NCBI GenBank assembly: GCA_951640195.1
Contig: OX621173.1
Coordinates: forward strand, 909,780 to 973,779
From: Porpolomopsis calyptriformis
Taxonomy: Eukaryota > Basidiomycota > Agaricomycetes > Agaricales > Hygrophoraceae
Length of the DNA stretch: 64,000 bases
Direction of reading: 5' to 3'
Shown: piece after piece, positions 1 to 11,717 of the stretch
Position numbering within the stretch: position 1 is the stretch's first letter
Layout: every line of letters begins with the position of its first letter
The notes under the pieces: model-generated
Told to the model about the DNA's origin: nothing
Seen by the model: the letters and a program-made list of their open reading frames with translations, nothing else
The model's database searches: none
Made by a program: the position numbers and the translations under genes

Positions 1-862
1 CAAGACCAGTCTCTACGAGGTGATCCCACGCTGCGCGGATAGCGTCGGCATCTGAGGGGGGTCCCTGTGACTCCGCCGTCGACTTGGGATTTTGGAGGGA
101 CGACGAGACCTGGGCTTTGAAGTCGTGACCGAAGCCAACACGACCGATGATGTCCAAGGTTGCGGCGGAGATGTATTCGACGATATTGACGGTAGCGCCG
201 CCATTGTTTGCTAGAATATGGTTTGTGAGTCTGCTCTCGAGCTTCTCGGAGCACTCGGAGATATCAGAAGACATGCGTTTGATCGAATCTTGACTAATAG
301 CATGCGCATGAGAAACGATCCCTAAGGCGATTAGAAGGAGAGAAACGCACGAAAAAGCGGGGGAGAAGAGCTTTCGTTGGAGTTTGTGGTCGTCACCTTC
401 AGCCCACACAATCCCACGACCGAGTAGATTGATGATTGGGGGACGGAACGCGGGTGATTTGACGTAGCTGTCGATGTCTGAGAATATATAGTGAGCGGCA
501 GCATGGTCTGCCACGACGATCTGAAGAAGGGGTGTGAAGAAGTATAGGAAAAGAGAGTTAAGACGCGTACGATGTCGGGGTGGAAGAGGGCGGCTTTTAT
601 TTTGTAAAGAGGACCGAATGCGTTGCACCAGAGTGAATGCATCTGGGCGGCATCGTGTTTGAAGACGAGGAGCTCGTGCCCCCAGAGCCAGCTGGCGAAG
701 GCAGAGGACTGGAAAGGAGTCAGGAGCGGAAAAGAGGAGAAAGCGAGCACGGACTGGTCCGGGAAGGAAGCGAAGATGAGTGTTAGACCGTCTCGAGCGA
801 ATACATTTACTGCAAAGCTGGTAGAGAATGAATAAGGAGAGAAGAAGGGAATACGAAAACAT
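1..862 (-). CDS. Cytochrome P450, N-terminal part (cut by window edge)
   Basis: Haem-thiolate monooxygenase, normally ER-anchored. The start at 862 gives a hydrophobic N-terminal anchor, then a proline-rich hinge ending LPGP, then SWLWGHE, FGPLYKIKA and HPDI; a later exon holds SPAFRPPIINLLGRGIVWAE and HKLQRKLFSPAFS, the C-helix region of fungal CYP5144/CYP5150-like P450s (family assignment is inference). Three introns are visible: one splitting LPGP from SSAFAS, one after HPDI, and one after KLFSPAFS joining to QDSIKRMSSD. The I-helix, ExxR and Cys-ligand motifs lie outside the window, so substrate and activity cannot be judged. The nearest neighbour, starting at 1116, is transcribed divergently. 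Confidence 0.85.
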   Translation of the reverse strand, partial: MFSYSLLLSLFILYQLCSKCIRSRRSNTHLRFLPGPVRARFLLFSAPDSFPVLCLRQLALGARAPRLQTRCRPDAFTLVQRIRSSLQNKSRPLPPRHRTRLNSLFLYFFTPLLQIVVADHAAAHYIFSDIDSYVKSPAFRPPIINLLGRGIVWAEGDDHKLQRKLFSPAFSCVSLLLIALGIVSHAHAISQDSIKRMSSDISECSEKLESRLTNHILANNGGATVNIVEYISAATLDIIGRVGFGHDFKAQVSSSLQNPKSTAESQGPPSDADAIRAAWDHLVETGL

Positions 863-1115
863 GGTCGTTGTCTGCAAAGATCGAATTTGCTTTATAAATC
901 AACTCGTTTGTCTTTTCTGTTATCGGGTCCGATTACAAATAAAATAAATTAGCTATATCGGGTCTAGACCGATCGATCAAATCTTCATCCTTATACTGAC
1001 AACTCCATCTCTATTACCAGGGTTCCCTTGTTTTCCAATACAACCAACTCTCCCATCTGTCTCATGTCTTTTCTTATAAGCTCTCCCTCTCTTCCTCTCA
1101 AACCCGCAATCCATC

Positions 1116-2930
1116 ATGGTTGATTGGAAATCAGTGGCAGAGCTCACCAAGGAGGGCGTCATCCTCACCAATTTTGTGCATGCTCTCCTCGGTCTCTACT
1201 GGTTCGTGCTATCTCCACTCCACCCCCTCTCACCTGACACCAGCCCAGTTGGGAGTTTGCGATCTCCCTTGACTTCGAGTGGGACTTTATAACACGAAGA
1301 AAGCGGTTCAAATGGCCCTTGGTATCTACCTCCTTCCTTCTTCTTCATCTCTAAACTGACCATGTTCAGATATTCTATTTTGCTGGCCGCTACTGTCTAC
1401 TCGTCTCTTTGATCGGAGTGTACGTCCCTCTCTTATTCTCACCGACCCACTAATCACTTTCTCCCTCAGCGCTGTCGCGCTAGACACGAAACAAGAGATC
1501 AATTGTGAAGCGCTTTATACCTTCAACCAGGTCCGTCCCCTTTCCGGCATCCTACATTCCTACCCTTACCCCGTTTATGACCGTGCAGCTTACCGGCAAT
1601 GCTGCCGTCGGGCTCGCTAGTGTTAATTTATCCATACGCACGTACGTTTGCATCTTCACCTCCCCACACTCCCTCACTCACATTCACCACAGTATGGCTA
1701 TATGGTCCCAGAACAGGTTCATTATCGCACTCCTTGTCGTTATCATCCTCGGCCACTGGTCTCTCATCCTCCAAGGTCCGTTTCACTCCTTTCCCGCAGT
1801 CTTGTCTGCTAATACCTCCTATCCCTAGGCGTCCTTCTCACAGCCGCCTGGTCCCCCCAATTATCAGGCTGTGTGATAATTAAAACCAACAACACCATCC
1901 TCGCCGCTACTTTCATTTATAGCATGGCGTTCGATCTCTTAGTTCTCACCTTGAACGCCTACAAACTGATCACCACCGGGCTTGCCGGGAGGAAAACCGT
2001 CGGGACCAGTTCCGGGAGCCAGATCGGGCGACTCATTTTCGCCGATGGCTTAATTTTCTTCTTTATCGCGTGAGTCTTTTTTATCTCGTCTCCAACACCT
2101 CATTTTTTTTGGAATGGCCCTCACTCACTCTCCTTTCGTGTGGGATGGATGCAGATTCCTTTCCAATCTGTTGGCGACCGTATTCATGGTCCTCGATCTG
2201 AACCAGATAATGAGCGTCATCTTTAATGTCCCCGCGGCAGTGGCTTCCACCGTGAGTCTGTCCTCCAGCTGTCTCCTCCTTTAGCCTTCCTTTGAACCTT
2301 GAGCTTCGGACCGATGATGTAAATTGGTCATCGAATTTGCAATCAATGATCCGAGTCCACCGCTCCCATAACCACATATGCTTATTCGACCGCGTCGCAC
2401 TTGCTTTCGCTTCTATTCTCATCCCTCCCGTCCGATGTTCGGTGCTCACCTCTTTCTTTGACATGCTTCGTATCTGATCCTCAACACGGCTGCGCGACTA
2501 TGTTCTCCATCCTTCTCCCATTTACGCATCATAGATCGTTGCATCCCGTGCTGTCCGCCGATTGACAAATTTCAAAAGTCAAACCTCGTGCGTCCCCACC
2601 TTCACCCTTCACCCCTCACCCCCCACTGACCCATTCATCATCATCCCTAGCGTGTCGACCAGCCACCAGGTCTCACAAGTCCAACTCCGCACCAAACGCA
2701 GGAGTTATGGTGACGGGCTCGACCCGTCCGGTCTTGGATCTGTCAAGTCCCCCTATCAAGGCAACGTCATGGTCCCCGGAGGAGGGGTGCACGTCCAGAT
2801 GGAGACGTTTACCCGGGCGGAAGATATGTTAGAAGACGACAACTCGTCGGTGGCCGGAGGAAGGAAAGTGCTGCTCACGCTTGACTCGGGGAAGAAAGTG
2901 GTTTTATCTGGGAATGGTAGCCAAGTTTGA
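1116..2930 (+). CDS. 7TM-like agaricomycete membrane protein, copy A
   Basis: Multipass membrane protein of a family widespread in Agaricomycetes and without known function. It starts MVDWKSVAEL and is split over about ten exons. Conserved blocks in order: EFAISLDFEWDFI, NCEALYTFNQ, a segment ending ASVNLSIRTMAIWSQNR, LGHWSLILQG, FIYSMAFDLLVL, LIFADGLIFF, and IFNVPAAVAST before a cytoplasmic tail with HVQMETFTR. About seven hydrophobic segments can be counted. It resembles the gene at 3644-5353 and the one at 11718-13426 in exon order and in the HVQMET tail motif, so the three are paralogues. A receptor-like role is only suggested by topology; no ligand or G-protein motif was recognised. Confidence 0.8.
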
Positions 2931-3643
2931 GAGACGACGACGACGGTAATTGGGAAAACTCGTGCGTGAAGTTTTCGGTTTCGAATTTCGGGGGCCGTAT
3001 AATCGTCAAGTTGTATTCATCCTCCCCATATTCTCCCCATATTCTTTTCCTTTGTATCGATTACACCTCAGTTCGCATTTTTTACGCCGCTTGTGGATGA
3101 CCTGTTTCGTATAGCTCCGTATTTTCTTCGGTCCTCACCCATCTCGTTGGCATTCTTTGTACGCACCAGCACATATACCGTACATACCTAGACTGGCTAA
3201 TTAAAGTCGTCGTGCGCAAGCGCATACGATCATGACATGTTCGCGTTCCTTATTTAGTCGGCTACAGAATATTGATCGTTCTATGAGAAGTTCCATATTG
3301 GGTTAGAATGATGAAATGAAATGATCTTCACGATAACTGTTGTTTCTACTTGCCGCACAGAAAAGAACGGACGACCACAGGTATCACTGTAACAAAACAA
3401 GCTGATTGACATCCTCATCTACCGCTCTGTTTTCAGCTTCAATCCTCACCATGAAGGAGCATCCCAGCGACTACCGCTGTTCGGCGCGGTCGGTTAGAAA
3501 ATTTTCAATTTGATCCCCGTCTAAAGTGACACCAGCAACGCTCGCACTAGCGACCCAGTATTAAAAGGAATGACATTCGTTCCAAGTTCTTTGCACACGC
3601 CCTGTGCTTCAAGAAGCCTCTCTTGAATCTCGCCAAGTGAACC
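2931..3643. other. Intergenic region between tandem 7TM copies A and B
   Basis: Holds the presumed 3' UTR of copy A and promoter of copy B. T-rich stretches follow the upstream stop codon. No coding exon, RNA gene or repeat was recognised. Confidence 0.5.
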
Positions 3644-5353
3644 ATGGTCAACTGGAATTCCCCCGCTGTGACCGCCGAGGATGCATGTACGTGAACCCTT
3701 CCAGCAGGCATCTGTCCCTGACTGCCCGCTCTTAGTGGTATTCACAAAGTTCATGCATGTGTTGCTCGGACTATACACGTGAGAGTGTTCCTCATACAAA
3801 ACACAACTATGATCAAACCACGTATGATAGTTGGGAGTGGTTCATCTCACTGGATTTCGATTGGGCCTTTCTTTCTGGCAGAAAGAAGTTCCGGTGGTCA
3901 TTGGTATCCGTCTCCGTTTCTTGTAAATTCGTGAACGAAACTCTGACCGACTTGATAGACCGTTTACTTCTTGAATCGATATTGCATGCTGCTAGCTCTG
4001 ATAGGAATGTAAGCGTGTTCACATTGCTTACAGTGGTTGTTCATAGCCGACGCGTCGTTTCTTAGTGCTGTCGCTCTCGATGTCACGTCGTAAGTATTGC
4101 TTTATTGCCATACCGTTTACCTTTCCATTTATATTGCTTTATAGGAAAGTTAACTGCCAGGCGCTATACACCTTCATCCAAGTGAGAGAGCCTCAGTCAT
4201 TAATTAGCTTGCGTTTGATGCTTATTTGTTGCTCAGGCCATGGGTAATGTAGCCATCGGACTTGCCAGCATCAATCTCTCTCTCCGAACGTAACTCATCT
4301 CGACATTCCTCTGATCCACCCACTCACAAACTCGTTTCTTAGCATTGCCGTGTGGTCACGGAATTGGGTCATTGTGGTCCTCATAGTACTCGTCATCCTC
4401 GGCCATTGGACGCTCCTCTTGCATGGTGTGCAAATACATCTCCAGCTCGTTATTAAAAGTAACGTTCCCTCAGGAATCCTCCTAAAGGCCGACTGGGACC
4501 CATCAGTAGGATGTGTTATCACCTCCACCAATAGCGTCATCCTCTCTGCTACATTCATCTACTCCATGTGTTTCGACTTCTTCGTCCTCTGCCTTACCGC
4601 CTACAAACTATACGCACCCTCTGGCGGTGGCTCGCGTCTCGTCCGGCTCATCTTTACTGATGGATTGGTGTTCTTTATCGTAGCGTGAGTAAACTGCTTG
4701 CTAGAGAATAACCCGTTGAGAATTCTCACCTGATGAATCCATAGATTCCTGGCCAACCTGACCGCAGTGGTAAGGTTTTTCCTCCAACTTGGCACGTCGA
4801 TTATCGTCTCGGTTTCGTTTCCCCTTCCTCTTTGTTTGTCCTGATCGTTTTTGCCTTAGGTTTTCATACTATTGGACCTGAACCCGGTCTTGTCCATCAT
4901 TGCCAACGTTCCAGCAAGCGCAGCTTCTACCGTAAGGCTATCACCGTCCATATATGGCATGAAAATTCTTTTGAATTCGGGTCATTCTAGACTGTCGCTT
5001 GCCGGGCTGTTCGCCGACTTGTTAACTTCTCCTCGTCAGGTGTGCAAGTATACCGGTCCGTCTTTTCATCCACTCCTCCCTTCCCTACTTACGTTATTCG
5101 TCCGCTCTCAGCGATTCTTCGTCCGGCTCGACCTTCGTCAGTGGCTCCCACTTTGGCAAGAACTTCGTCTCCCAAACCACTCCACAGTTGACCGCCGTCC
5201 ACATTCAGGTTTGTCTTCCGAATTTCTGTTTGTTATATTCTTACTCGAACCCAAATCATGCATGCGTAGATGGAAACGGTTCAGAAATCGGACGACGGTC
5301 TCCCGGTTACAGTCCTCGACGTTAGCGACAATTCCAAGATGCCAGGATTATGA
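3644..5353 (+). CDS. 7TM-like agaricomycete membrane protein, copy B
   Basis: Tandem paralogue of the gene at 1116-2930. It begins MVNWNSPAVTAEDA; later exons read WEWFISLDFDWAFLSGRKK, TVYFLNRYCMLLALIGI, AVALDV, NCQALYTFIQ, GNVAIGLASINLSLRT, LGHWTLLLHG, FIYSMCFDFFVL, LIFTDGLVFF and NVPASAAST followed by ACRAVRRLVNF. The last two exons give TAVHIQ joined to METVQKSDD, ending at a TGA at 5351-5353. One exon (about 3960-4010) is only about 50 nt and its frame is clear only after splicing, so automated callers may miss it. All key blocks are present and no stop interrupts the spliced frame, so the copy looks intact. Confidence 0.75.
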
Positions 5354-6573
5354 ATTACCTTGTCGTTTCGCACCCCCGTGGCATTAGATCATTCCGTGCT
5401 TTTGAGTTTTATTCCTTTGTTATCCCCCGCAGGACCGTGCGAGTGAAAAGTACATAAAGATTTGGCTACCCACGGGAAGAAGGAATGGCATTACCTTAAT
5501 AAACGGACATCGTAGTATATCTTCTGAAGAATGACTCAAATAGAGTGTCTAGGAACTTATACAGAAAGGAAGACCAAACATAAATGTGTACCGAAATGGT
5601 CGGGCAGTCAGGCGGTGGACTCCAAGGTCTTAACATGCTAGTGGATATCACTCCTCGTTCGATTAGCCGAGAAAGATCTTTGCAGGAATGCCCGTCCTCG
5701 GGTTTAGGTTGAGGCCTTGAGAACGATAGTTTTGCGTGAGTTATATAACGGAGGTAACCCACAAGCGACAAGGTCATTCCATAGTTGAAGGAGACGCAAG
5801 CTGCAGGGGCATAGGGGGTCGAAAAACTTCATGTTTACGCTTCAGAATCATGGAGAGTTTATCCAGAAGTAAATTTCTTCCCCCACTTGAACGAAGCTTC
5901 TGTTCAAGTGGGGGAAAAAAAGGAGCTTCTTTGAGGTATGAATTGAGTCGAAAGATCGAGGGACTGCACAAGCAGACCCTGATAGGCAGGTAGAAGCAAC
6001 TGGGGGCCGATCCCAGACACCGGCGAACCGTCGCATGATTGTGCACTGTGATACAACAGCGAGACAGTCAGCGTCTAAGTGATCGACGCCGGGCTGCTTC
6101 TTCAAGTCCTCCAACGCCAGCTTGTGTTGCCCTTCGGCTCCTTCTGTCTTCCTGGTCTCATATGAATTGCAATCCTCCTGTTGGTCTGGGCCAGCCTGTC
6201 ATACATGTGTTGTTTAATGATAAACGCAGCAAGGGACCTCTGACATAGGCCCACTGTTGTGGCGACTGGGGATCGAGTAACACGGATAACTCAAGACATT
6301 TCCGCGTGTATCGCAGTCGTTTGCAACATGAATTAGACCAGGCTTTACACGTATAACCGGGTGGCTGTCCGAAAGGAATTATGAAAACATGTTGGATGCC
6401 GGTCAAAATGGAAACAGACAGTAGGTCGAAGGAAAAATCGGTGATAGTTTATCGCCAGAAGTGCTTTGCTGCGAGGAATGTTATTACCCAAGTGGTGGTG
6501 GAGCACCGGAAATGACACCTTAGACAAGCGCAGCTGGAGATGGTTAAATCAGGCGGTAAATGTCACCCGTGAC
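5354..6573. other. Intergenic region with a hairpin
   Basis: No convincing coding exon on either strand. It contains a perfect inverted repeat at 5878-5916, listed separately. The last part is the promoter of the F-box locus. Confidence 0.5.
5878..5916. repeat. Perfect 15-bp inverted repeat (hairpin)
   Basis: Arms at 5878-5892 and 5902-5916 are exact reverse complements (TTCCCCCACTTGAAC and its mate) around a 9-nt loop that itself contains the palindrome GAAGCTTC. An A-run follows the right arm. Far from any recognised gene end (about 525 bp after 7TM copy B). Confidence 0.85.
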
Positions 6574-7406
6574 ATGTCACAATCGCCTGCCATGCCGCAT
6601 CTACCTGACGAAATATTGCAGGAGATTCTTTCACCTGTGCTCAGGGTAGATGATAATTTGTTCGCTGACACCTCAACCGACTCTCCATTTTCGCTGAGGG
6701 ATTACTCCAATTCTGCCCTGCTTCTGGTTTGTAAAAGCTGGCTCCGCGTTTCCACACCACTTCTCTATCGTGTTGTCGTGTTGCGATCGACAGCCCAGGC
6801 TCATGCCCTTGCGAGTGCTCTCAGAAACAATAGGGACCTGGGTCGTTTCATTAGGAAGCTGCGTCTGGAGGGAGGTTTTGGTGCATCCCTAGACAAGATC
6901 ATTCTTGCAGCGCCCAACATCACAGACTTATTCCTCTCACTTTCAATATGGTCGCATGATAGCGTCACTGGCTTGTGCAAGGGTCTCCCGCTCATGAATC
7001 CGTCTCGTGTTATCCTTACGGTTGAAAGAAACCAGTATAATGCGCAGGCTCGTTGGCTGCGCACGAAAGTCGCAGAGAGTTTGCCGAGATGGACAAAGCT
7101 GGTATATGACTATCCGACTTCTATATCCCCTATTATATTGACAATCCTTTTAGAAAATACTAGAGCTTTCTTTCAAAACCCTTGGGCTAGGCTTAATGTT
7201 CATCCCCCAGGCTCTGCGGCATTCTTCAAGTATTGAAAGAATACGCGTGCTACATATCCCCTCGAGCACTTTCGCGATATTTCTTCAAAGGTTTTCAGAG
7301 ATTTCAACCCTATTAGCCATCGAGATCAAGACTCCGATTACTCAAGTCTCAACTATCAACTTTTTAGAGGAGGTCAAGGCCTATCCGAAATTGCAAAGAT
7401 TAATTC
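6574..7406 (+). pseudogene. F-box protein, frame-disrupted and lacking its C-terminus
   Basis: The first ATG fitting the family is at 6574 (MSQSPAMPHLPDEIL). The F-box follows: LPDEILQEILSPVLRV, then SALLLVCKSWLRVSTPLLYR, then the first helices of a repeat region (FIRKLRLEGG, NITDLFLSLS). F-box proteins of this type recruit substrates to SCF ubiquitin ligases. Around 7155-7200 the similarity jumps to another frame (ALRHSSSIERIRVLHIP continues in frame +1), with no normal-sized intron to explain it, so a one-base indel is likely. The gene fades after LEEVKAYPKLQRLIQ near 7406 and runs in frame, without a stop, into the next F-box gene. A sequencing error or a real fusion remain possible. Confidence 0.6.
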
Positions 7407-7522
7407 AATGTCAAGAACCACAGCCACCGCCTCGTTCAACTTCTCTTTCCCAATCGCAACAACATATCGCCATCAATGACGATTCTGTCCCCCCTCAAAC
7501 TCTCACCTCGTTCTATCTCCTC

Positions 7523-8933
7523 ATGGCGTCAATCGCGACCGACATTCAAGATACAATTTGGCGCCGAATACTGGAATTTGTATTGGAGTTACGCGTATGT
7601 GACGGGGAGATCAGATTGTTTGCGTATACTACAAATTCCACGCGAGCGTCTCTGCCTCTTGTATCAAAAAAATTCAGGGTGGGCCTCCGCATAGCAATTT
7701 TTTGTATTTCGCTTACCCGAGCCTTGCTAGAGACTTTCAACTCCCTGCCTTTACAGTCATCCCATTGTCATAGGGAATCGGAAGTTGAAGTTGTTTGCGA
7801 ATCAACTTGTTGAAAACCCATCTCTGGCAGAGCACATTCGCTTCTTGGGCGTGTATCTCAACGTCCCTTCTTCCACTTCGGAAACCGTGATGCATATGCG
7901 CAACATCTTGTCTCGAACTCGCAGCCTTGTTCGAGTCCACAGTTTAAAAACATTCAGTCATAATGCCATGTCGGGCCTACCAAAAATAGACTGGGATACG
8001 TTCTGCATCCTGGCTCAAACTTCGGGTTCCACCCTGGTTACTTTTCACGACACTTGGATTGGCGTACCTACCTTGCCCCCGATGCCGTTCGTTTTTAATA
8101 GCTTCACCGCACTCCGCTCTCTTTCCTGGCACAGCTCTATGGTGTTTAACAAAACCGACATTCCAGCTACTTGTCTTCCGGTTTTGGAAACTGTTCGGTT
8201 CGTAGTCTACGATCGAACTTTTGCTGAAATTCTGTGTCAGATGGAGTGCGTGTTTGTGTTGCCAGCTTGTATAGGTTTTGGTCCCTCACTGCTGCGCCAG
8301 GTTACCATCTCTATCGCACGTCGTTTTCCGTGAGATTCTCGCTGGCTCACTCATTTTTTTGTCGACACATGGAGCCAAGATTCGGAAACTAGAGTTGCAT
8401 GAATACAACAACGACCAGATATTTGACCTGTGTCCGAACTTATCACTCTTCATCTTTGGTTATCGGGATCCACCGGTTAGTCTGTTGTTTCCTGTCCTTT
8501 AACTCTACTTATTCATCCTCACCAGCCACCTGAGCCAAGTTTTTTTCGCTGTTCAACTCAACACCATGCATTAACAAAAGTGGTATTGAAGGCGATATTT
8601 TTAGAGTACGTCCGACCTTTTGTGACGAGGAGAAGGAAATAACTCTATGTCTAGTAAGACGGTCAGGAACTTCTTCCAAAATGCTGACTTTGGGAATTTC
8701 CCAGCCTTGGCTGAAATTCAGGCGTACCCGTGCACTTGGCCGAAGAACGAGTGAGTTCCCGTTTCGCCATCCACACTTAACCAACTCACCTTGTACTTCT
8801 CATCAGGCGTGAGATAAAAACCGACTCATGGCACAAATGGGCAGAGGTATTAGCGAACTCGGGTATCAAACTGACAGATCAGCAAGGGAGACATTGGAGA
8901 CCAAGATTGAAAGTATATCGACGTGGCCTATAA
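7523..8933 (+). CDS. F-box-like protein
   Basis: Starts MASIATDIQDTIWRRILEFV; the F-box-like helix pair finishes LPLVSKKFRRLSTPCLY across an intron at 7679-7730. The next exons read FANQLVENPSLAEHIRFLGV, NILSRTRSLVRVHSL, SLSHVVFREILAGSLIF (after an intron whose acceptor is near 8300), KIRKLELHEYNNDQIF, CPNLSLFIFGY and, at the end, AEIQAYPCTWP and DSWHKWAEVLANSGIKL before TAA at 8931-8933. This is the common agaricomycete arrangement of F-box plus degenerate leucine-rich helices. The role as an SCF substrate adaptor is inferred from the family. It may have been duplicated from, or fused to, the broken F-box gene directly upstream. Confidence 0.7.
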
Positions 8934-9359
8934 ATTCTATTTATTAATAAATCATGGTCCAATAATTCAATCATTCTGTGCTGTCGTTGTGGAGATTTGA
9001 GAAAGTGCCGACTTTCTCAAATCTCACACAACCATTACACAGAATTCTTCAAAACTTTGTATATAATACTCTCATGACACAGCTTTTTTTGTGTATTGAT
9101 ACTCTAATTCCCACTTGTGCCATAAATGCACTAGCGTAGCTCGAACTATGCATGATTTCAATCCTACCAAGCACTGAAGGATTGGAGACAGCGGGGCATG
9201 ACTGTTGAATTCGAGTTCTCGTTGATGGCGATGGTAACAATATCACAAAGTGAGGGCACGCGTCACGCTAGCGGAAAAGTAAGTACATTCGACCTAAGTA
9301 GAAACGGGGTCTTAAGCCGATCAGTTCAGGACAATATGGTTGAGAGTCAAGAAAATCAC
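8934..9359. other. Convergent intergenic region with hairpin
   Basis: Lies between the 3' ends of the F-box gene (plus) and the hydrolase gene (minus). Contains the hairpin at 8992-9025. No gene seen. Confidence 0.5.
8992..9025. repeat. Perfect 15-bp hairpin, 4-nt loop
   Basis: Arms 8992-9006 (GAGATTTGAGAAAGT) and 9011-9025 are exact reverse complements around GCCG. It sits about 60 bp past the F-box stop codon, so it would be in the 3' UTR or terminator region; function unknown. Confidence 0.85.
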
Positions 9360-10517
9360 CTAGCGCCTCAAAAATCTCAACAAATGTTCCACCACCACAT
9401 CCGATTTCTCTTGTTGTACCCAATGACCAGCTTCCTCAACGAGGACGAAATCCTCTTCCGCCATTCTCAAGCAGATATCATTCCTCATCGCGTTTACACT
9501 CCCCGGGGTCTTATATATTCCCCAATCCATCCTGCCAGCGATGAACATGCTTGGCACATCCACTTTTTTCCCGGAAAACACTTGCAGTTCGTCCAAGTAC
9601 CTCGGATCCCTCATGCAGCGATACCAGTTCAGCCCCCCTTGGAAACCCGTGCGGGTATATTCAGAAACATACACGTCGAGCTCTGCATCGGAGAGCCAAG
9701 AATTGTTTGCTATGGAGGAAGGAGAAGGAGTCTCGGATGAGATAACTTGGGGCATTGGTTCGTGTAAGGGCATAATATAATACTGAGGCATAAGGGCGAG
9801 ATCGGACGCCGTGGATGATGGTAAGGGGTACGGCGCAACGTGGGAGGAGTCCGCGCTCTTGACATGAAAGTATGTGCGGAGGAACGACGCCAGGCCGCCT
9901 GGAGGGTTGCACATATCAGAGTTGGCTTCGGGAGTGGAGTAGTATTGGGTGTAATGTTTTCGAGGAGGGGTTAGCGAGGCTAAATCCCTTTCCAATTGGT
10001 CTAACTGGACGCTTGGCGCTCTGGCGGGTGTGAGCGGGAGGAGAGGGGCACCGGTGAACGGGTGGCTCATCAGCACGACTGATTTGAAGATATCCGGGCG
10101 GATGAGGGCGCAATACCCAGCCACGAGTGAGCCGAAGTCGTGGCCTACGACGGAAGCCACTGAAGTGTAGCCGAGGGTGTATACCAGACACACGATGTCC
10201 TTGACGAGGTTGAGCATCCGATACGGGGACAAATCATCGTTAAATTGGATGGCTTGTTTGGGGGCCGTGTGGGACATGGTACGACCAAAACCACGTTGGT
10301 CTGGTGCGACGACGTGAAAGCCAGCATTGGCGAGTGGTTCGATGATCTTTCGCCATGAGTAGGAGATTTCTGGAAACCCATGTAGAAGTAATACGAGAGG
10401 GTTCCTTTGACCCAGCAAGGGACCCGGGTTGGACTCAAGTATGTGCATGTCGAGGTCATTGACGACTAGGGATCTTGAGGAGATTTTTTGAGATAGATTC
10501 GTCCATCTTGGAGACAT
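9360..10517 (-). CDS. Epoxide hydrolase-like alpha/beta hydrolase
   Basis: Single-exon, 385 residues. The fold is clear: LVLLLHGFPE at 41-50 (HGxP oxyanion motif), DQRGFGRT at 73-80, nucleophile elbow VVGHDFGS with Asp127, candidate acid Asp331 in AGRMDWG, and catalytic His365 in EEAGHW. Asp nucleophile plus HGFP is the signature of soluble epoxide hydrolases and haloalkane dehalogenases; a cap-domain Tyr near 287 (SEYTRTGFQGGLNWYR) agrees with an epoxide hydrolase, which adds water to epoxides to form diols. No signal peptide, so probably cytosolic. Neighbours give no pathway. Intact, with no missing catalytic residue. Confidence 0.88.
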   Translation of the reverse strand: MSPRWTNLSQKISSRSLVVNDLDMHILESNPGPLLGQRNPLVLLLHGFPEISYSWRKIIEPLANAGFHVVAPDQRGFGRTMSHTAPKQAIQFNDDLSPYRMLNLVKDIVCLVYTLGYTSVASVVGHDFGSLVAGYCALIRPDIFKSVVLMSHPFTGAPLLPLTPARAPSVQLDQLERDLASLTPPRKHYTQYYSTPEANSDMCNPPGGLASFLRTYFHVKSADSSHVAPYPLPSSTASDLALMPQYYIMPLHEPMPQVISSETPSPSSIANNSWLSDAELDVYVSEYTRTGFQGGLNWYRCMRDPRYLDELQVFSGKKVDVPSMFIAGRMDWGIYKTPGSVNAMRNDICLRMAEEDFVLVEEAGHWVQQEKSDVVVEHLLRFLRR

Positions 10518-11717
10518 TCTACTGTGCGAGATGGATAATTGTTGGTAATCGTTTCTGTGACAAGGTTCGCTTCACTCCGCACTCGAACCGGCTTTCCAGC
10601 AACTTGAACGGTGGGATGGCATCCTCGTAACATCCAAGCGCAAGTACTGGTGTCACGATTCATTTCCAAGGAGTTTGCGGCCAGGTCAAGTTATGGCAGG
10701 TACATCGCCATGAGCGAGCGCATGCAAGGAGCATTATCATACCCACGTCAATCTTGCTCTCCCAACTGTCATCGTCCAACATCCCAAATCGCCCTTCTCC
10801 GCTTCTTCCCCGCTGGCAACTCTCCTGCATATCCGACGCTAGCTTTATTGGAAAATGTGTTGCCTGTCTAAGACCGCCCTCAACGCAATCGAACCCGAAC
10901 GCATGCTATGCCTCCTCCCTCTCGACCGAGGCTGATTACTTCCCAACGTACCAAATGGTCGGCCTAAAATCCAGACCTTTCGGGTTCGATGGTGTACATA
11001 CAAACCGTGGCTGTTTGGAGTGTGGTGCTCGATCGTGGTCCGTGGGTAATCGAATGATCGACTTGATCATTCTTGGTAGTGAATATGAGAGCCAACTCTT
11101 ACTCTCGCAGAAACGTCCCCGTTCGAGGGGACTCGCCAAACTTTACCTCACCAGAATTCGATCAGGATAATCGGTCTGATGCAACCCTCCACCCCCTCTG
11201 CTCAAACTGGAATTCTGGGACAAAGGGGTAAGCATTATTTGCACGGCCGCCGCACTTATTTCACTTGAGCTATTGCGGTCGCAGTGACCATCAGCGATCA
11301 ACACTACCAGCAAGGAGATGTATTGGTAATCGATTTACTCCTATTCTGATTGGATCAGCGTTGCCAGGAAAGGCCATTGGATTCATAAAAAAGCCTCCAA
11401 ATGATATCGAATAATGTTACATACATAACCGTGGATGTCTTTGGACAGCCCTCGCATCCTCGGAAATACGATGGGCTGTTTGTCTGGGGAAGTGGAATGA
11501 GAAACACAATCAACTGCAGATACCAGGACCGAATGCTTTTCAAAAAAGTACAAAAGTTTTGTTTCTTAAAGATCCAGGTCGTGAACGAAAGTAGTCGACC
11601 CGGATATTCACTGGATGGAATGGGAAGGGGGAGGATGATGGTGTATGCTGCTGTATCACTATGCTTTTGTGTGTGGAATCTTGAGGTGTAATCGAAGCTG
11701 AGGTAACTGGTATGGGA
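10518..11717. other. Intergenic region, no recognised gene
   Basis: Contains short open frames on both strands without recognisable motifs. The part nearest 10518 should be the promoter of the hydrolase gene; the part near 11717 the 3' flank of the 7TM copy C. Confidence 0.4.
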
